From: Chionoecetes opilio
Taxonomy: Eukaryota > Arthropoda > Malacostraca > Decapoda > Majidae
Length of the DNA stretch: 64,000 nt
Assembly: GCA_016584305.1 (NCBI GenBank)
Contig: JACEEZ010001805.1
Location: forward strand, 1-64,000
Direction: 5' to 3'
The notes beneath the pieces are model-generated. The model was given only the letters and a program-made list of their open reading frames with translations. It had not been told where the DNA came from and searched no databases. Both the position numbers and the translations under genes were made by a program. Positions within the stretch are counted from its first letter, which is position 1; every line of letters starts with the position of its first letter. Of the stretch, positions 44,752-56,405 are shown piece after piece.

Positions 44752-46523
44752 TACATAACTTATGCGAAAAATTGATATTGGTCGATCGGTCCTCCCTACC
44801 GTACCCGTACATTTATACTCATTCACACCCATGCATATCAAAACATATATAAAGGATAAATTATGCATAGAAAAGATGACATAGGCATATTGTTGCTTAC
44901 CTTAAATTTAATGGGGATTATGTACCGGGGGCGAGGGGTTCCGAGGCATCTTGGAGGTCACTCATTCGTCACTGGATGATGACGCACTGTCGACGCAGTG
45001 TGACCCATAGCTCGGAGTGTGGCGAGTGAGCGTTGGCCTTGCATTTGTGCCACATCCATCATAAACCCCTCAAACTCTGACAGGCTGGGCAGGGGTTCAT
45101 CTGAAGGGCCAGGCTGTTGCTCGTCAGCAGAAGCAGGCTGTGGTGCGCTGGCAGGGGCAGCATCGGCAGGGGCAGGCTGTGGCGCATTGGCAGGGCGAAT
45201 GTACCGAGTCATGAGGGTCTACCTACGTTCATTTACTCGCTGGTTTTCGTCAGGAGCGAATTTTGGTGAGGAAGTTGCCATAAACCTGGCTTGACTCTCG
45301 CTTGCATGCCTCGCCAGAACTGGCCAGGGCTTACCCGCTCACAGCTGATAACTTGTAAACACAACCACACCGACGATGACACCAAACCACAATGATGAAA
45401 TTGTACCTTTGAATGAAAGCCATCAATAAATTATGATAACTGACAATATTGTGAATGGATCACAACACATATCCTTCACAAGAATGTTTTTTTTGGTAAA
45501 AATGGATGAGAATTGTGCGGTCGCTACCGCCGTTCCCCACCTCATGCCACCCTCACCCCATCTCCGTGGCGACACGCCGCCGCCGTACCCCACCTCACTC
45601 AACCTTGCCACGGCTTGCGCCAGCTGGGCAAGTCGGCTTTCGAAAAGTGCCTCGAGTTAACAGAAAACGCAAGCTGCCGCAAGCCTTCTTATGGTGGCTT
45701 GCTCACCAAAATACGCCGCCTTATGTGTGGGTTTGTCACTGAGGCACTACCCTATGTGACAGGAACTACCTCATCTAGGTCTCACGGCCTCTTGTAGCTT
45801 CCTTATTTTATAATGTTCTTATGAGGCAAAAAAAGCTTGGCTTGGCGAAAAAAGCCAAGCGACTCAGACGACAGTGACGTCACAATGCGCATCTACGTCA
45901 CATCACCTGACGTTCTGTATGATATTTTGGCGCTCTATATGAGAACTCCTCAGATTTGCCCTACTTTGATGGCGGAATCGTTCTATATGATCACATTTGT
46001 TCCTAACAAAAATTTTGGAATTTTATTTATTTAGAAGAAAGCAAATAATAATTCATTCATTTATAAATTTCAATATTTTAGGTCGTTCGTTCTATAGGGG
46101 AAACGCTCTATGCGAACACGTTGCGGGGCGCGGCGATTTATTTAGTTAACGCTAACTTATGTATGGTGCTAATTCATTCACCAGAAAACTAAATATATCA
46201 ATGGAAAGGTAATAAAATTCTGCTTCTATTGATATGTTCCATCTTATAAGTTGTTGTCTCACAAAGTTTTACATGACGACGAGTTTAAGTGAATTTTAAG
46301 TTCATACATATTTCTTCAGAGTCTCATAATTACATTTATTTAATGTGTTTTACTGTGTTTTATGTGATAATCTTATAGAACAAACATTTCCGAAGATAAC
46401 AGTATTTCATTTTTACATATATAACATGATATACTGTGGGGTCATGCCTTGAGAACTTTCCTGGGTCTAGAGTGAACGGAGAGGCCCTAGCAGCAAGATG
46501 GCGCCCATAAATTGAGTTGTCAG
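44752..46523. other. Largely non-genic DNA
   Basis: It contains one doubtful frame (44958-45212) and a stretch of short overlapping frames at 45430-45800 with no motifs. Words like cgttctatatgatcacattt and cgctctatgcgaac recur and resemble the flank at 32910-32945, so the LINE L3 may sit inside yet another decayed TA element. That is not proven. Confidence 0.4.
44958..45212 (-). CDS. Small Ala/Pro-rich open frame, unknown
   Basis: ATG at 45212 begins an 84-residue frame: MTRYIRPANAPQP, an Ala/Pro/Gln-rich middle, then SLSEFEGFMMDVAQMQGQRS and a stop at 44958. The second half looks like a protein rather than a repeat artefact. It could be the remnant C-terminus of a transposase or a hypothetical exon. 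I do not recognise it. Confidence 0.3.
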   Translation of the reverse strand: MTRYIRPANAPQPAPADAAPASAPQPASADEQQPGPSDEPLPSLSEFEGFMMDVAQMQGQRSLATLRAMGHTASTVRHHPVTNE

Positions 46524-46602
46524 TACAATAAACCCTTCATGCTCGCGGGGGTTAGGGAACAGAGACACCTGCGAGTATCGTAAATCCGCGAGCATGACAT
46601 TA

Positions 46603-46713
46603 CACTACCCTCCCGAGTTTCGCGCTTGCTTTCGTCCGGAGGCATAGCGCGAAACTCGCGGATTGCGAAACTCGGGTATTGAAAATACTGTAAAAACGCT
46701 TATTTAGTCCGGT

Positions 46714-46788
<75 letters not shown>

Positions 46789-48032
46789 TGCCTACAGCGC
46801 CGTTAGGCAGTGACCTCCAGGGGTGGGGTGGTAGGCCCTGGAGGTTAACTTGAGGGCTGCGTACCTACCGTATTTTACAGCTTATAAGACTCACTTTTTC
46901 CCCAAAAAAATATCCTGAAAATGTCCCAAGCCCCTGTCCACCCAGCAGTGAATGGGTACTGGGTGTTAGCCTAAGGTTTGTGACCCGCCTCCTGGGGTGG
47001 TGGCCTCGGCCAACACTACGAAGAGAAGAGGAGGGAGGAGAGGAGCTTGAGGTTGAGCTTGAGTTGGGAGTCACCCAGCGGATGCTGTTTTAGTCTGAGT
47101 GAGTGAGCTTGACACATATCTTGTCAGCTGATGGTTGTGTGACAGTGTTATACGGCAATAACACTGTCACAAGGCCTTCCTCTCTTCTCTCCTGTCTCCT
47201 CCAGTACCACCAGAAACCACAGTACCACACACGTCATGGTTAATCACTTATAAAGGAGTATTTTGTGGTAAATAAGTAAGGAACGGCGGGGGTGTAAGGT
47301 AAGGTGCTACTTATTTCGAGGTGTTACCTATCTTATGCGACACCGGCTGCTCCTATAGAGAAAAACACAAACAAATGGAAAAAAACAAAGCAAAACTACA
47401 TACAAGCTATACTAAGCCTATTATAATACTATACTAAGCAGGAAGGAAGGAAGACGTGTCCCGTACGTCTCTTATGGGAGGCGGTAGCAGAGTGGTTAGC
47501 GTCAAGATATATGTCAAGCTCGAGCACGAGCTTGACAGACGACCTACAAAGTGATACTAAGCAGAAAAGGTCACAAGAAGAAGAAGAAGTCTCCGAGTGG
47601 CATTCTCGGTGATCTGAGTTCGATCCTTGATGAGGGCTGTAAAATCCACTTAAAATCTTTCTCTGCACCGTTGAGTGGCCTAAGAACACCCACACGCTGC
47701 CCATTAACTCTACCTTCGATTGCGAGTGCATCGGAGGACACAGGGGGCGGCATGAGCCTCTAATCACAGGCGTCACTATAGAAATTCTGTCTGCGCCGCC
47801 ACGGGCAAGGGCCAACCATCACAGCTCTCAAGTTAACCTCCAGGGCCTACCATCCCACTCCTGGAGGTCACTGCCTAACGGCGCTGTAAGCACACACACA
47901 CACACCAAAAAAAAAAAAAAACGCGAAACTCGGGGATATAATGCGCGAAAGTCGAGATGGTAAGAATTTAGGACTCAGCGCGAAACTCGAGGATCGCGAA
48001 ACTCGCATCGCGTGAAACTCGGGAGGGTAGTG
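46603..48032. mobile_element. CGAGTTTCGCG-type TA element, copy 2
   Basis: A 1,430-bp inverted copy of 24115-25419, flanked by TA (46601-46602, 48033-48034). It keeps the SINE (47476-47778), the dispersed block (46905-47030) and a long poly-T followed by (TG)n at 46718-46790. Confidence 0.92.
47476..47778 (+). mobile_element. tRNA-derived SINE (type A), copy 3, with hairpin insert
   Basis: The head gggaggcggtagcagagtgg (A box) is followed by the inserted hairpin segment (47501-47588). The B box (gatctgagttcgatccttg) and the usual body follow. Same arrangement as 24298-24596. Confidence 0.78.
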
Positions 48033-48159
48033 TAGTTACCCCTCCCGCCCCGAAAATAGGCTTACGGTATAAAGAAAATGGATTTTGTTGCTTGAATGAT
48101 AATGATAATGATAATTTTGGAGCGGAGCGGAAACAGTTGGGCTGTTTCCTTAAAACCCG

Positions 48160-48250
48160 AGCCCCTGTCCACCCAGCAGTGAATGGGTACTGGGTGTTAG
48201 CCGGGGGCTTGTAACCCGCCTCCCGGGGTGCTGGCTTCGGCCAACACTAT
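48160..48250 (-). repeat. Dispersed block: CCCCTGTCCACCCAGCAGTG
   Basis: The segment cagcagtgaatgggtactgg plus the following gttagcc and ggcttcggccaacacta occurs at 25025-25145, 46905-47030, here, and in part at 49893-49985. It may be a SINE body. Outside this copy it is next to a half of the CCGTATTTTACGG element. Confidence 0.65.
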
Positions 48251-48262
48251 AAGCACTGGTAG

Positions 48263-48300
48263 CAGACAGCTCTCTAGGGGTAGTATGAGAGAGCTGTCTG
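48263..48300. repeat. 13-bp hairpin CAGACAGCTCTCT / AGAGAGCTGTCTG
   Basis: Perfect arms with a 12-base loop, inside the 46526-49092 element. Confidence 0.85.
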
Positions 48301-49094
48301 GTTACAGTGGAGATCCATCTCAGCTGCGTCGATAACTGACGAAATTCTTCAAACATCAAACATCAAAGATCACATCAGGGAGTGCCGATAAAAAAGGCCA
48401 GACTACCAACAACTGAACTGAACACTGTCATCATCAGCAACAACCCATAACAGCTGAGGCCGCGACGCACGTGTAGCCACTGCCAGGGTTACATCACAAC
48501 ACTATTCCTCCCCGCCACCAACACCACAATGGATATGCCTATGGCTGAGCCCAGAAGGAGGAGGAAGTGGACGCTGAACCCCCGTGGATCGCTGTGAGCC
48601 AACGGTGAGGGTTGTGTTAGGGTGTGTTGTGTTGGGGTGGCTGGCGCAAAGCTATGCCTCTCGCACCACGGCCAGATTGTCCACCACACCAGCTTGCTCC
48701 AGTGCTCCTCCATGTGTTTTAGGGTGATTGGGTTGGCACTGCTTAAATGTTCACTATTGTGTCTGGTCTGGTGGTGGCTTGAGGAAGGTGAGGTGTGCAC
48801 GCAGCACTCAGCCCACCAGTGTGTGGCTACCGTAGTCCGTAGATAACACTAGTCGCCAGTCACTCGCCACTGCACTAATGTCGCCAGGCGCCATATATTG
48901 TGAATTTTAGCATCACTACAGACTTTTATGTGCCACTGAAGAGGCATGCACAGTAGTTTTTATGAAAAATACTTTTCGTATTTTAAAATTATATTTAATT
49001 ACCTGTATTTATTATTATTTATCCCAAGGGTTGAAAACCCGCGAGTAATCAAATCCGCGAGCCTGAAACCCGCGAGCATAAAGGGTTTATTGTA

Positions 49095-49871
49095 CAGGGT
49101 GGTCCCGTTATACGAGCGTTCGGTATACGAGAATTCGATGATACGAGATGTGTAAATTAGGGTCTATTTTCAATATACAAGATCGAAAATCCAATGATAT
49201 GACATTCAAACTGGGGTGAGTAAAATTATCAAGTTCAAAATGCGCGCCCTACCACTCCCGGGCTGGACAAAGGGGGATTTGGTTGACCCCAGTGAGGTCA
49301 CCCCTAGCAAGCCGTGACCTGAAGGGTAATTAAGCATATGGTGCGGCCTGACATTTAGGGGTAATTAGCAGGTGTGCGGCCCCAACCTTGGGACCGCAGT
49401 CAGGTCACCCCTAGCAAGGCGTGACCTGAAGGGTAATTAAGCATATGGTGTAGCCTGACCTTTAGGGGTAATTAGCAAGGTGTGGGGCCCCAACCTTGGG
49501 ACCCCTACACTACCTTCTCTTGTATCACGCGGCTTCCCCTACATTACAACGTCTTTTTTGCTTGTTATACATGTTTTATGTTTAATTAGTGTGCAGTTAT
49601 GTTATTTTGTGTGCTATTTTCTCTTTGAGAATGCTTTTTCTACAGAATAGGTAGTACAGTGTGGGTAATACAGACGCTGTGTGTTTGTTGTGTTTGCTAT
49701 AGTTTATTTTAGCTTGAAAAACATGTCTTTTTTTATTTTTTTTTATTTAATTGATGGGGTCCTGGAACCAAACCTATATTTTACCATTAGTTATGTGTTT
49801 CGTTATACGAGATTTCGCTTTACGAGTATGCCAGGTGGAACCTAACTGCTCGTATCTTTGGGACCTCCCTG
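49095..49871 (+). mobile_element. CAGGGAGG-type TA element, copy 5
   Basis: A 777-bp element with two core units (49295-49500). Its left TA (49093-49094) is also the right TA of the element ending at 49092, so the two abut on one shared dinucleotide. The right TA is at 49872-49873. Confidence 0.9.
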
Positions 49872-49889
49872 TACTCTATCTAAAGGTAC

Positions 49890-50154
49890 TCTAGGCCGAC
49901 CACCCCGGGAGGTGGGTCACAAACCCCCAGCTAACACACGGTACCCACCCATTCACTGCTTGGTAGACAGGGGCTCAGGGCATTTTCAGGGTATTTTGGG
50001 GGGGGAGAAAGTGAGTCTTATGAGCTGTAAAATACGTTACACCACTGGACTAAATATGCATTTTTGCAGTGTTTTCAATACCCAAGTTTTGCGATCCTCA
50101 AATTTAGCGCTATGCCTTGTGAAGAAAGCAAGTGCCAAACTCGGGAGGGTACTG
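49890..50154 (-). mobile_element. CGAGTTTCGCG-type TA element, one-ended fragment
   Basis: The dispersed CCCCTGTCCACC block and the end ...aaactcgggagggtactg match one end of the 24115-25419 family. The other end is missing. TA follows at 50155-50156. Confidence 0.72.
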
Positions 50155-50506
50155 TAGTGTAATTGAGAGTTCACAGCAGAGACCCGCTTGATTGGAAAAG
50201 AGCAAATATTGTGCCAATTCACAAAGGAGGAGACAAAGAAGAACCACTAAATTACAGGCCAGTATCATTAACAAGTGTAGTGGCAAAAATGTGTGAAAAA
50301 ATTGTGAAGGACAGATGGTTGAAATATTTGGAAGAGACAAACACACTCGCAGGTGGCCAGTTTGGATTTAGAGGAGGAATGTCATGTACAACGAATGTAT
50401 TAAGCTTTTACTCGAGTGATCGATGTGACACAGGAAAGAGAGGGGTGGGTTGATTGCATGTACCTGGACCTAAAGAAGGCATTTGACAAGGTAACTCACG
50501 AGAGAC

Positions 50507-50870
50507 TAGTCCGGCAGATAAACGCCAAATATGTGCTTGACCTCATTTTGGAGTATAAAGTTTTTTTTAATGTTGATTATTGATGGTAAGGGCATATATA
50601 TTCAGAAACTTCCAGATGACATCTTGTCATACTTGAGCAATTTGTGCTAGGAGGCAAAATCCAAGATGGTCACCATAGAATCTGGGAAAATCTATTTTCC
50701 TCATATCTTCTTAACTATATGAGATAGAAACACGAATGAAAGGTCCTTTTGTATGTTTTCAGGCGTCAAGATTACAATGCTGCCATTATTATATCAATAA
50801 AACACACAAAAAACAAGATGGCCGCCATAAATGTGTTTTTCATTGCAGAAAATTGACTTTCTCAACAGCC
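50507..50870. repeat. Left inverted arm of copy B
   Basis: Matches the inverse of 55083-55439 nearly throughout, including ggcaaaatccaagatgg and aagatggccgccataaatgt. Only the outermost 50 bases are more divergent. Confidence 0.9.
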
Positions 50871-51389
50871 ATTGCTACATGCCATGTAAAAGCTGGTTCA
50901 AGTATTGTAGTATAATTGTGTACATATTCGCGATGTGCTGCTGACGTGTGAGGGGTACGTGTTGGTTTGCTCGTGTGCAGGGATTTCCCCAGACGTGCTT
51001 GTGCGTTGAGCGGCGGCCAGCCGCCAATTTTTTTTTTCACGAACAGGTTCGCAAACTTTCGGTTAAGGTTAGGTTAGGTTCTGATATACTTATGCAATGG
51101 TAACTTTGTGTGGGAGTCACAATGAGGTTATTTTCAAGAAAATCCTGTGGTTAGTTTCGGAGCTACAGCCATGCGTAGAGGGCCGCCAACCTTTGCAAAC
51201 TCGTTAGGGAAAAAAAAATTCACCGACCTGCCGTGGGCGGGGTGAAGGCAGTGCGCTAGGGAGCTTGGGAAGGTAAGGCAGTACGCTAGGGAGCTTGGGA
51301 AGGTACGGAGGTGTGTGTGTGAGCAGTGTGTCAGTCAATACAGCAGCCGATTGTCTCAAGTATATAATCTTTATAACTGATGTTTAGTA

Positions 51390-51625
51390 CATATACATTC
51401 AGAAACTGACAGGCGACATCTTGTCACAATTGAGCAACTTTTGCTGGGAGCATAAATTCAAGATGACCGCCACCGATTCTGGGGATATATAATTCACCTC
51501 GTATCTTCGTTATTAGATTAGCTAGAAACGTGAATAAAAGGTCATTTTATATGTTTTCAGGCATAAGGAATCCAATGACGCTATGATTTTTAGAATAAAA
51601 CTCAAAACAATCAAGATAGCCGCCA
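51390..51625 (+). repeat. Diverged direct copy of the subterminal block
   Basis: acatatacattcagaaactg through aagatagccgccat follows the same order as 50590-50830 with about 20-30% change. It is therefore an old duplication, or the remains of a related element. Confidence 0.78.
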
Positions 51626-51633
51626 TACAAATA

Positions 51634-51719
51634 CACACAAACCTCAATTTCCCGGACCTCCATTTCCCGGATATCGGAATTGCCGGACAAAATCCGAGGT
51701 CCGGGGATATGTCAGAGTC

Positions 51720-51760
<41 letters not shown>

Positions 51761-52574
51761 GCAGAGTCGAGTCCTGTTCGTAAATTGACAAAGTTTTCCG
51801 GCGGTCCGAGCATCTCCTGTCACCTCGGATCAGTGTCCGCGCCTCCCGCCAGGTGGCAGCATGCTCAGCGGTCGTATTGTTTACATTTGGGCAACCGACA
51901 CTCACAGTTCACCTGCACAGCCTCCGTCAGTCCCCTGACTCCCACTGCCCCTGGTGCAGGAACATCTCTGAGACTATTTAACAGTTTCTGCTGCCTCCCG
52001 CTAGGTGGCAGCATGCTCAGCGGTCGTATTGTTTACATTTGGACACACGACACTCACGGTTCACCTGCACAGCCTCCGTCAGTCCCCTGACTCCCACTGC
52101 CCCTGGTGCAGGAACATCTCTGAGACTATTGAACAGTTTCTGCTGCCTCCCGCCAGGTGGCAGCATCCTCAGCGGTCGTATTGTTTACATTTGGACACAC
52201 GACACTCACGGTTCACTTGCACGGCCTCCGTTAGTCCCCTGACCCCCACTGCCCCTGGTGCAGGAACGTCTCTTGAGACTATTGAACACTTTCTGCTGCC
52301 TCCCGCCAGGTGGCAGCATGCTCAGCGATCGTATTGTTTACATTTAGGCACACGACACTCACGGTTCACCTGCACAGCCTCCATTAGTCCCCTGACCCCC
52401 ACTGCCCCTGGTGCAGGAACGTCTCTTGAGACTATTGAACACTTTCTGCTGCCTCCCGCCAGGTGGCAGCATGCTCAGCGGACGTAAAAGTACGCGGCAG
52501 GGTAGTTGATATTGGCGCTTTCCGGACAGTAAATACTAGAGTAGGATAAACGTCCGGGGGTGGGTAATGGCATC

Positions 52575-52613
<39 letters not shown>

Positions 52614-52703
52614 GCTAATTCCTGGAATGTTGCGATTCCTGGACTTTTGCAGTTCCCGGACCAGTGCTCCCCCCTATTAGTCCGGGAAAACGAGGTTTGT
52701 GTG
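51634..52703. mobile_element. pogo-like CCGGAC element, copy 4 (four-unit minisatellite)
   Basis: A 1,070-bp element flanked by TA (51632-51633, 52704-52705). Four 153-bp units lie between 51850 and 52465; poly-T runs are at 51726-51756 and 52576-52609. Confidence 0.9.
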
Positions 52704-52794
52704 TACATGTGTAGTTAAGTTTATAATGAAATATTTTGTTTGTTTCTAGGTATTTGCAATGGTACTTGTGCGGTGCGGTGGTACTTCGTAAGTC

Positions 52795-54852
52795 ATGGCC
52801 AGTGAGTGCTTCTTCAAATGGAGGTTTGCGTGTGATGACAAGCCAAAAAAACTGATTGAGTCTGGACTGAGAAGATCGAATTGAAACCATCATCAAGTGC
52901 AGCAAAATATATCTCGACGGTAAACATCAAGTACTTGAGGACTCTGTGCAAGAGGATCGTGACTTTACTGTGAAATGCCATAAGAGCTGTGTATGTACAT
53001 ATACATCCAACACTCAGATACAGAGACATCTCAAAAGAACAAAACAAAATGAAGGACCTTCTGTGATTCCCCCCAAGAAAACACGACTTTCATGTGCTTC
53101 AAGCTTTAGCTTTCAGGAACAATGTTTATTCTGTGGGGAGGAATGTACATTGGATAAAGATACAAAGAATCCTGCTCAGTGGAAGCCAGCATACCTGTGT
53201 CGTGAAATTGCACGAAAAGGAGAGAAATCGCTGAAGCAGTATCTGCTAGAAGCATGTGATTACAGGGATGACGAGTGGGCCACCACTGTGAGAGTGCGCA
53301 TACAGGGAGCCATCAGTGACTTATACGCAGCAGACGCACGATACCATGTCTCATGCAGATGCAGGTTTACAGGACAGAGAGCACTTGCATGTGCTGCAGG
53401 CTCGACATCAAACTCTGTAGAGGTGGATGATGCTCTGAACTGTTTGATTCGAGCACTCAAGGAAGACCGAAGTGCATTTGGAACTCCGTGGAAATGTTCA
53501 ATGCTTACAGTGGATATGGGGGCAGCAAACTCTCACGTGTGAGTCTGGTAAAACATGTCTCTGAGTGTTGTGGGGAGGACCTTCTGGTGCTAAGTTCTCC
53601 TGGCATAGCAAGTATCCTAATCTTCCGTAGTATAGCATCCACAGTACTGAAACTGGTTGATGAAGAGGACGATGATCTGGATGTCGCTTTGACACAAGTC
53701 ACCAAGAAAATCACGAAGGAAGTTAAGGAGATTCCAAAGGATAAACTTCACTACGAAACCAAAATGAACCGTAATATAGCCGCAGAATCCGTAAGCGGAA
53801 CCATGCTTGGTCTACTATCTAAGTTGTCTCCTAAATTAGACAAGACTCTGCCTGCCATTCTCATTGGCTCAATCATCACAACTGCACTGCATAATCACCC
53901 AACCAGTCTTCAGATTGATCTTGGAGTAGTGATTCGGTACTCTAAGAAACTCATAAATCTCATGCACGCCTTTGGCGTAACATGCTCTTATGACAAAATA
54001 TTGCGTTTCAAGAAATCAGCTGCATTGTCAGCCGCAGAAGAAATTGATTTGTCAGGCATATCAGATGTGTTGGATTGATCCAAGCAGTAGCCGACAATTT
54101 CGATGCAGACATATCGTCTCAAAATGGCAAACTATCCACTCAACTCAAGTTCATGGTGAGTATGGAATCTCCAATCAAAGATCGAGCAATAGTCGATATC
54201 GGCAAGACCGTTGAGAAGCACATAGATATCATACCAGAAATCCTAGCTGCTCATGCACTTTCTGGTTGCGACACAGTTGCTTGCTGTTTCGGCATTGGAA
54301 AAAGCACTGTTCTGAAAGTTGTAAGAAGTGGACTTCTTCTGTCAATTCTGGGACAAATTGATGCTTCGCTGCCCTCAGTGATACAGCAGGCAACGAAATT
54401 CATGACTGCTTGCTATGGACAGAACAACAAGTGACACGATGTCAAATGCACGACTCAGTGCTTGGGCAGCAAAAACAGGCAAAGGGTATACATCAACACC
54501 AAAATTATGCTCTCTACCACCGACCAGTGAGGCCTTCGAGGAAAACGTGAAACGTGCGCATCATCAAGCATCCATATGGCGTGCTGTGAAAGATGCGGAG
54601 CCACCAGAACTGGACATTGAAAAATATGGATGAAAGAAAGATGAAACCAACAGATCACTTGTACCTACGACAGTCCCGGATACAGTCAGCCTTGCACCAG
54701 ATGCTGTCTTGCGACTGATCAGGTGTGGATGCGAGAGTGACACACCTTGTCGTTCATCCAGATGTGGTTGCAGGAGTGCCAATCTGTCGTGCACAATGTT
54801 CTGTGCCTGTCACGATGGAATTTGCTGCAACACAAATGTTTGTGACTTGTGA
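52795..54852 (+). pseudogene. Academ-like transposase/nuclease remnant with central deletion
   Basis: ATG at 52795 gives MASECFFKWRFACDDKPKK, a frameshift near 52880, then KCHKSCVCTYTSN, CLFCGEECTLDK and ADARYHVSCRCRF (the N-terminal Cys/His region). A shift near 53500 leads to LDVALTQVTKKI and VTCSYDKILRFKKSA. After TGA at 54076-54078 and a shift, AVADNFDADISSQNGK (the first DDE motif) runs directly into IKDRAIVDIGKTVEKH and HALSGCDTVACCFGIGKS. The rest of the transposase and the first half of the nuclease are therefore deleted. The C-terminus has KLCSLPPTSEAFE and, after shifts, the CXC cluster CGCESDTPCRSSRCGC and CTMFCAC, stopping at 54850-54852. It is homologous to 29513-23685. Confidence 0.85.
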
Positions 54853-55082
54853 CAGTGACTATCAGTCGAAAAATCAAAATCCATATCTTACGTTTAACAG
54901 AATACATGAATGTTTTCAGTGATTAAACCAACAAGTTGTGTCTCATGTGATTTAACCAGAAATTAACTCATGCATCGTTGCAATAAATGCAAAATAATAT
55001 ACAAATAAGCGTTTATTTTATGAATAATACCACACAGACCTTGCCAATCCGTGTTAGTGCATGTCATTAATCAGATCTAGTA

Positions 55083-55439
55083 ATGGCTGTTGAGAAAGTC
55101 AATTTTCTGCAATGAAAAACACATTTATGGCGGCCATCTTGTTTTTGTGTGTGTTTCATTGACATAATAATGGCAGCATTGTAATCTTGATGCCTGAAAA
55201 CATATAAAAGGACCTTTCATTCAAGTTTCTATCTCATATAGTTAAGAAGATATGAGGAAAATAGATTTTCCCAGATTCTATGGCGACCATCTTGGATTTC
55301 GCCTCCTAGCACAAATTGCTCAAGTATGACAAGATGTCATCCGGCAGTTTCTGAATATATATGCCCTTACCATCAATAATCAACATTAAAAAAAAATGTA
55401 TACTCCAAAATGAGGTCCCATGGTACTTCTGCCGGACTA
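55083..55439. repeat. Right inverted arm of copy B
   Basis: Uninterrupted arm beginning atggctgttgagaaagtcaa and ending cttctgccggacta. Confidence 0.9.
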
Positions 55440-56405
55440 GACTGCTCTGGAAGCTAGAACATGTAGGAGGATTGAAGGGTGGTTTGCTGAAGTGGATGGA
55501 AGACTTTTTAAGCAACAGAGAGATGAGAACAGTAATAAAAGATCAGAAGTCAGAATGGTGCAGTGTGATAAGTAGAGTTCCTCAAGGATCAGTATTGGCC
55601 CCAGTGATGTTCTTGGTCTTTGTAAATGATATGACAGAGGGAGTGAATAGTTATATGAGTTTATTCGCTGATGATGCTAAATTACTAAGAAAAGTAGAAA
55701 GTAAAGAGGACTGTGAGCATTTACAAAAGATCTAGATAAGATTTTCAGATGGAGTCAATTATGGGAAATGGAGTTTAATGCTAATAAGTGTAAAGTGATG
55801 GAAATGGGCAGTAGCAAAAAGAGACAGAGAGGAAAGTATTCGATGAGAAATGAATGGATAATCAAAGCAAAGGTCGAAAAAGATCTGGGAGTATGGATTA
55901 CGGATAATTTGTCACCTGAGAAGTATATAAACAAGATCACAGGAGATACATATCAGTTACTGAGGAATATAAGAATGGCATTCAAATATCTGGATGAGAT
56001 GATTACGAAATTGATAACATCATTGATTCGACCAAAGTTGGAATATGCGGCAGTGATTTGGTCACCACATAAAAAGAAGGATATAAGGAAGATTGAGAGA
56101 ATACAAAGAGCAGCCACACAAATGGCTCCAAGCCTGAGAGATTTACCATATGAGGAAAGACTTTCAAGACTGAAACTCCCAACTCTTGAGAAAAAAAGAG
56201 AGGGGAGATTTTATAGCAGTGTATTGACCTGCATCAATGGGTCTGGGAAAAATTGATAGAGAAGATCTGTTTGTGTGGGACGATAGAAGTACAAGAGGTC
56301 ATGAGAAGAAATTGAAAAGGACAACATGCAAGAGGGACATAAAAAAATACAGCTTCCCATATAGAAGCATAGAAGCCTGGAATATCCTTGATGCAGAAGT
56401 GATTA

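Larger units (their letters stand above)
46526..49092 (-). mobile_element. TA element with CAATAAACCC ends, split by another TA element
   Basis: Ends CAATAAACCCTTCATGCTCG and its inverse (ccgcgagcataaagggtttattg region) are flanked by TA (46524-46525, 49093-49094). The left 75 bp match the inverse of the right end of 21024-21758, including ggttagggaacagagacacc. The nested element 46603-48032 sits at the same TA (tagttacccctcc) that is intact in the other copy. The rest (48035-49092) differs from the other copy and is non-coding. Confidence 0.83.
50507..55439 (+). mobile_element. Long-TIR DNA transposon (Academ-like), copy B, internally deleted
   Basis: The ends are TAGTCCGGCAGA and, inverted, TAGTCCGGCAGA, with GAC on both sides (50504-50506, 55440-55442). 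The inverted arms are about 330-360 bp (50507-50870; 55083-55439) and share ttaatgttgattattgatgg and ttgagcaatttgtgctagga. It holds a gene remnant (52795-54852), a second diverged copy of the subterminal block (51390-51625) and a nested pogo-like element (51634-52703). The terminal sequence and protein link it to copy A, although the arms differ in most of their sequence. Confidence 0.87.

Noticed and set aside
45430..45800. Overlapping short plus-strand frames
   Set aside because: Three frames open together because of C-rich composition; no motifs or start context.
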